Positions 61,782-64,000 of a stretch of 64,000 nucleotides of DNA are shown one piece after another (the first letter of the stretch is position 1; each line of letters begins with the position of its first letter). The stretch spans positions 248,001 through 312,000 of the forward strand of contig NZ_JPEO01000001.1 of assembly GCF_000753795.1 (NCBI RefSeq), in the 5' to 3' direction. Source of the DNA: Shewanella mangrovi (lineage in GTDB: Bacteria > Pseudomonadota > Gammaproteobacteria > Enterobacterales > Shewanellaceae). Both the position numbers and the translations under genes were made by a program. The notes under the pieces are model-generated. The model saw nothing but the letters and a program-made list of their open reading frames with translations, did not search any database and was not told the DNA's origin.

Positions 61782-62828
61782 ATGGGCGCTATTGAGTTTA
61801 TTCGGCAGCAAGCGTTAGCGCGGCGGGAGGCGGCGTTAGCGTTAATTCGTAATGTGCAGCAGATGTCAGCAATTGCTACGCCACGGCTCAATCATGGCCT
61901 TGTTAATCTCGGCGAGTTTGGTCGTATTGCCTTTCACTTTCATCCTGACCGGCTTGATAGCCGTGGCTGGCCAGTGGTGATGGGGTTACTTAACGATGGC
62001 GTGTATCGCACTCAGTTTGAAACCCGTCTGTCCAACGGCAAGCTTTCTCCACAACTGGGTGGCAATCGCGATCACTGGGAAAACCAGCAATTTGGTGACT
62101 GCTACATCGGGGCTCGTAATCGTCCCAAATATGGCTCGCTCGATATTGGTTTACACCAAAGCGGCCCGTCAGCACGTTTTGGTAGCTGCTATCTGTTGTC
62201 TACGCCGCAGCTAATGGAGCAATGCACCTTTTGTTACCTCGACTCCTGCCGGGAACCGAAAGAGCGCGGCACTTTGGCCTGTTTTGAAGATGTGTTTGCC
62301 GCGCTGTTTAATGAAAGCTTTGAACGCGATACCGCGCTGGGGCGTTATCCAATGCGGCCCGCCGCGTTAGTTGAGTATCTGTGTGAACAACTGCCAGACA
62401 ATGTTAATGAACGCTTTGCGCGGCCCATGAGTGGCGATTTAGATCATTACATTGAAGCACAGTATCACGGCGAACTACGGCTAGAGCGCGATATTTCCCA
62501 TTTGGTCGCCGATCCTTGTTATCGTGGCAGTGAAATTGAATCCCTAATGCAGCAGTTATGTCAGCGCTATAACCTGCAGCTCTGTTGGCATCAGGGCTAT
62601 CGCATGGCATTAGCTGATGTGCCAGATGATTTTAGAGGGGCGCAGATGCCAGCGCTGGCGGCTCGTGTTGCCAATGATGGGTATTTTACCGCGGCCGATA
62701 TCGGGGTTGCCGCAGCGTCAGTGAGTAAACAACCGGTGAATTGGCGCGAATTTGGTGGCCAGGGTGAAGTGATGCAGCAGCTTAAATTGCTGTGGCATGT
62801 ATTAGTGCGTTTCGGTGTGTCCAACTAA
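61782..62828 (+). CDS. DUF3626 protein
   Basis: A 348-residue cytoplasmic protein of the DUF3626 family. Signature blocks are seen in order: IAFHFHPDRLDSRGWPV near residue 55, GLLNDGVYRTQFETRLSNG, GGNRDHWENQQFGDCYIGAR, RPKYGSLDIGLHQSGPSARF, and FGSCYLLSTPQLMEQCTFCY. Histidines, Arg and the conserved NG/RF residues would make an enzyme plausible, but no function is established to my knowledge. The ATG at 61782 is used because GGAAGGG lies six to seven bases before it; an in-frame TTG at 61740 would add 14 residues. It converges with rhlE across a bidirectional terminator. Confidence 0.85.
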   Translation: MGAIEFIRQQALARREAALALIRNVQQMSAIATPRLNHGLVNLGEFGRIAFHFHPDRLDSRGWPVVMGLLNDGVYRTQFETRLSNGKLSPQLGGNRDHWENQQFGDCYIGARNRPKYGSLDIGLHQSGPSARFGSCYLLSTPQLMEQCTFCYLDSCREPKERGTLACFEDVFAALFNESFERDTALGRYPMRPAALVEYLCEQLPDNVNERFARPMSGDLDHYIEAQYHGELRLERDISHLVADPCYRGSEIESLMQQLCQRYNLQLCWHQGYRMALADVPDDFRGAQMPALAARVANDGYFTAADIGVAAASVSKQPVNWREFGGQGEVMQQLKLLWHVLVRFGVSN

Positions 62829-62859
62829 TACCGTTGATCTGTGTGGTTGCATGGAAATT

Positions 62860-62887
62860 AAAAAAGAGGAACTCAGTTCCTCTTTTT
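62860..62887. terminator. Bidirectional terminator between the DUF3626 gene and rhlE
   Basis: GAGGAAC and GTTCCTC pair around TCA, with A6 on the left and T6 on the right. It lies 32 bases after the DUF3626 stop and 10 bases before the rhlE stop on the other strand. Confidence 0.9.
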
Positions 62888-62896
62888 TATTGTCAG

Positions 62897-64000
62897 TTAG
62901 CGCTGCGAGTTATCGCGGCGTTGGCCACTACTGTTTCGGCCTTGGCTTGAAGGACGTCCCTGCTGGTTATTCGGTCTACGATTTCCGTTATTAGCTTTAC
63001 CACTAGGCTTATTGCCGTCACGGCTGGCATTCCCTTTGTTGGCGTCGTTAGCTCGGCCAGGGCGACGTTGTTGCCCTTTGTTGTTCGATGTAGTGGGTAT
63101 GCTGTGCGCTGCAGCCGCGGGTTTGGCGCCATGCCCCTTGTTTTCGTCACTCACAACTTTGGGCTTTTTCGGCTTTTTAGGTTTTTTCGGACCATTGGCG
63201 CGCAAACGGGTTTCCGGCAATGGAGTACTTGGTTCAAAACCTTCAAGCTGGGCGCGTGGAATATGGCGACGCAGCAGGTTTTCGATATCGTTCAGTTGCT
63301 TTAACTCTTCATCGCTCACTAACGAAACCGCATGACCAGATGCCCCGGCACGGCCAGTACGGCCGATGCGATGTACATAATCTTCCGCCACATTGGGCAG
63401 TTCAAAGTTGACTACTTGTGGCAGTTGGTCAATATCCAGCCCGCGGGCGGCGATATCGGTGGCAACTAACACTTTTACTGCGCCAGATTTAAAGTCGGCC
63501 AGTGCTTTAGTGCGCGCGCCTTGGCTTTTATTACCGTGAATTGCGGCTGCTTGAATGTTAGTGGATTCCAATTTCTTGGCGAGGCGGTTAGCGCCATGTT
63601 TGGTGCGTGAAAACACCAATACTTGTTGCCACTGGTTGGTCTGAATTAACTTAATCAGTGCCGCAGTTTTCTGCTCTTTATTCACTGCATACAGGGTCTG
63701 GCTAACACGTTCTGCGGTGCTGTTAGGCGGCGTCACTGACACTTCAACGGGGTTATTGACGAGGCCTTTGGCCAACGCGCGAATATCGTCAGAGAAGGTG
63801 GCGCTGAACAGCAAGTTTTGTCGCTTGCTCGGCAGTAACGCCAAAATCCGTTTAATGTCATGAATAAAGCCCATATCTAGCATACGGTCGGCTTCATCCA
63901 GCACCAGCATCTCAAGTTGATCGAACTTAATCGCGTTCTGCTGATAGAGATCGAGCAAGCGGCCTGGGGTGGCTACTTGAATATCCACGCCGCGGCGCAG
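62897..64000 (-). CDS. rhlE: DEAD-box RNA helicase RhlE, N-terminus missing
   Basis: The visible 368 residues are the C-terminal part; the frame is open to base 64000, so the start lies outside. Motifs seen in order: [20 protein letters not shown] (motif Ib), [13 protein letters not shown] (DEAD), SATFSDDI (SAT), [14 protein letters not shown] and [10 protein letters not shown]. The tail from about residue 270 of the visible part is basic and low-complexity ([20 protein letters not shown], then [17 protein letters not shown]), as is usual for RhlE. It unwinds short RNA duplexes in ribosome assembly and cold adaptation. The family assignment is firm; the exact RhlE paralogue is not. Confidence 0.93.
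   Translation of the reverse strand: MRRGVDIQVATPGRLLDLYQQNAIKFDQLEMLVLDEADRMLDMGFIHDIKRILALLPSKRQNLLFSATFSDDIRALAKGLVNNPVEVSVTPPNSTAERVSQTLYAVNKEQKTAALIKLIQTNQWQQVLVFSRTKHGANRLAKKLESTNIQAAAIHGNKSQGARTKALADFKSGAVKVLVATDIAARGLDIDQLPQVVNFELPNVAEDYVHRIGRTGRAGASGHAVSLVSDEELKQLNDIENLLRRHIPRAQLEGFEPSTPLPETRLRANGPKKPKKPKKPKVVSDENKGHGAKPAAAAHSIPTTSNNKGQQRRPGRANDANKGNASRDGNKPSGKANNGNRRPNNQQGRPSSQGRNSSGQRRDNSQR

Noticed and set aside
1..64000. rRNA or tRNA genes, CRISPR arrays, integrase or prophage region
   Set aside because: No such feature was seen by eye on either strand; no tool was available to confirm absence.

Overview
The window looks like chromosomal DNA of a marine or aquatic gammaproteobacterium, most likely Shewanella or a close relative. 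The reasons are an ArcA response regulator nearly identical in pattern to the enterobacterial one, an E. coli-type lysine-riboswitch-lysC-asnC-rluA block, a second elongation factor G beside a giant fused acyl-CoA carboxylase (an arrangement I recall from Shewanella), large methyl-accepting chemotaxis proteins, c-di-GMP proteins, and DUF3293, DUF3581, DUF2956 and DUF3626 proteins typical of that group. The genus is inferred from memory of gene content and order; no database search was made. I saw no rRNA, tRNA, CRISPR array, prophage or intact insertion sequence.

Layout. 1-6.6 kb: an exported pyroglutamyl-peptidase-like protein (cut by the left edge), a LysR regulator, and divergently a 1519-residue single-chain carboxylase with module order alpha-CT, beta-CT, biotin carboxylase, biotin carrier. 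7-14 kb: housekeeping genes (second EF-G, arcA, DUF3293, lysine riboswitch plus lysC, asnC, rluA). 14-17 kb: a membrane-anchored winged-helix/beta-propeller regulator followed by two very small membrane or exported proteins. 17-19.5 kb: a TetR regulator divergent from an HPP-family membrane protein with paired operators between them, then a DMT transporter. 19.5-27 kb: a six-gene MacAB-like ABC export operon (adaptor, ATPase, two permeases, sigma-54 response regulator, histidine kinase) behind a good sigma-54 promoter and a cluster of CGGACAG boxes. 27-32 kb: a TonB receptor plus beta-propeller phytase operon with a candidate Pho box. 32-38 kb: a degenerate GGDEF protein, an AraC regulator and two chemoreceptors.

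38-45 kb: envelope proteins (RcnB/CigR-like, PspB-like) and a three-gene minus-strand operon of unknown job (GDPD-like lipoprotein, large PEGA-domain membrane protein, zinc-ribbon membrane protein), then a BtuF-like binding protein. 45.9-50.5 kb: a tight five-gene plus-strand operon (CsgG-like lipoprotein, LPP20-like exported protein, membrane-anchored unknown, lytic transglycosylase, LPP20 lipoprotein), which looks like a cell-envelope assembly and is my best candidate for an undescribed system. 50.5-64 kb: a SpoIIAA-like plus UspA pair behind a CRP-like site, a small wHTH protein, DUF2956, an MsbA-like half-transporter, DUF3581, glutathione peroxidase, a large unknown lipoprotein, an EAL-only phosphodiesterase, gamma-glutamyltransferase, a small membrane protein with an uncertain start, DUF3626, and RhlE (cut by the right edge).

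Themes that link the genes are phosphate scavenging (TonB receptor and phytase under a Pho box), envelope maintenance and export (MacAB-like operon, LPP20/CsgG/transglycosylase operon, GDPD/PEGA operon), c-di-GMP and chemotaxis signalling, and redox or anaerobic regulation (arcA, CRP-like site). Many transcripts end in clear intrinsic terminators, several of them bidirectional between convergent genes.
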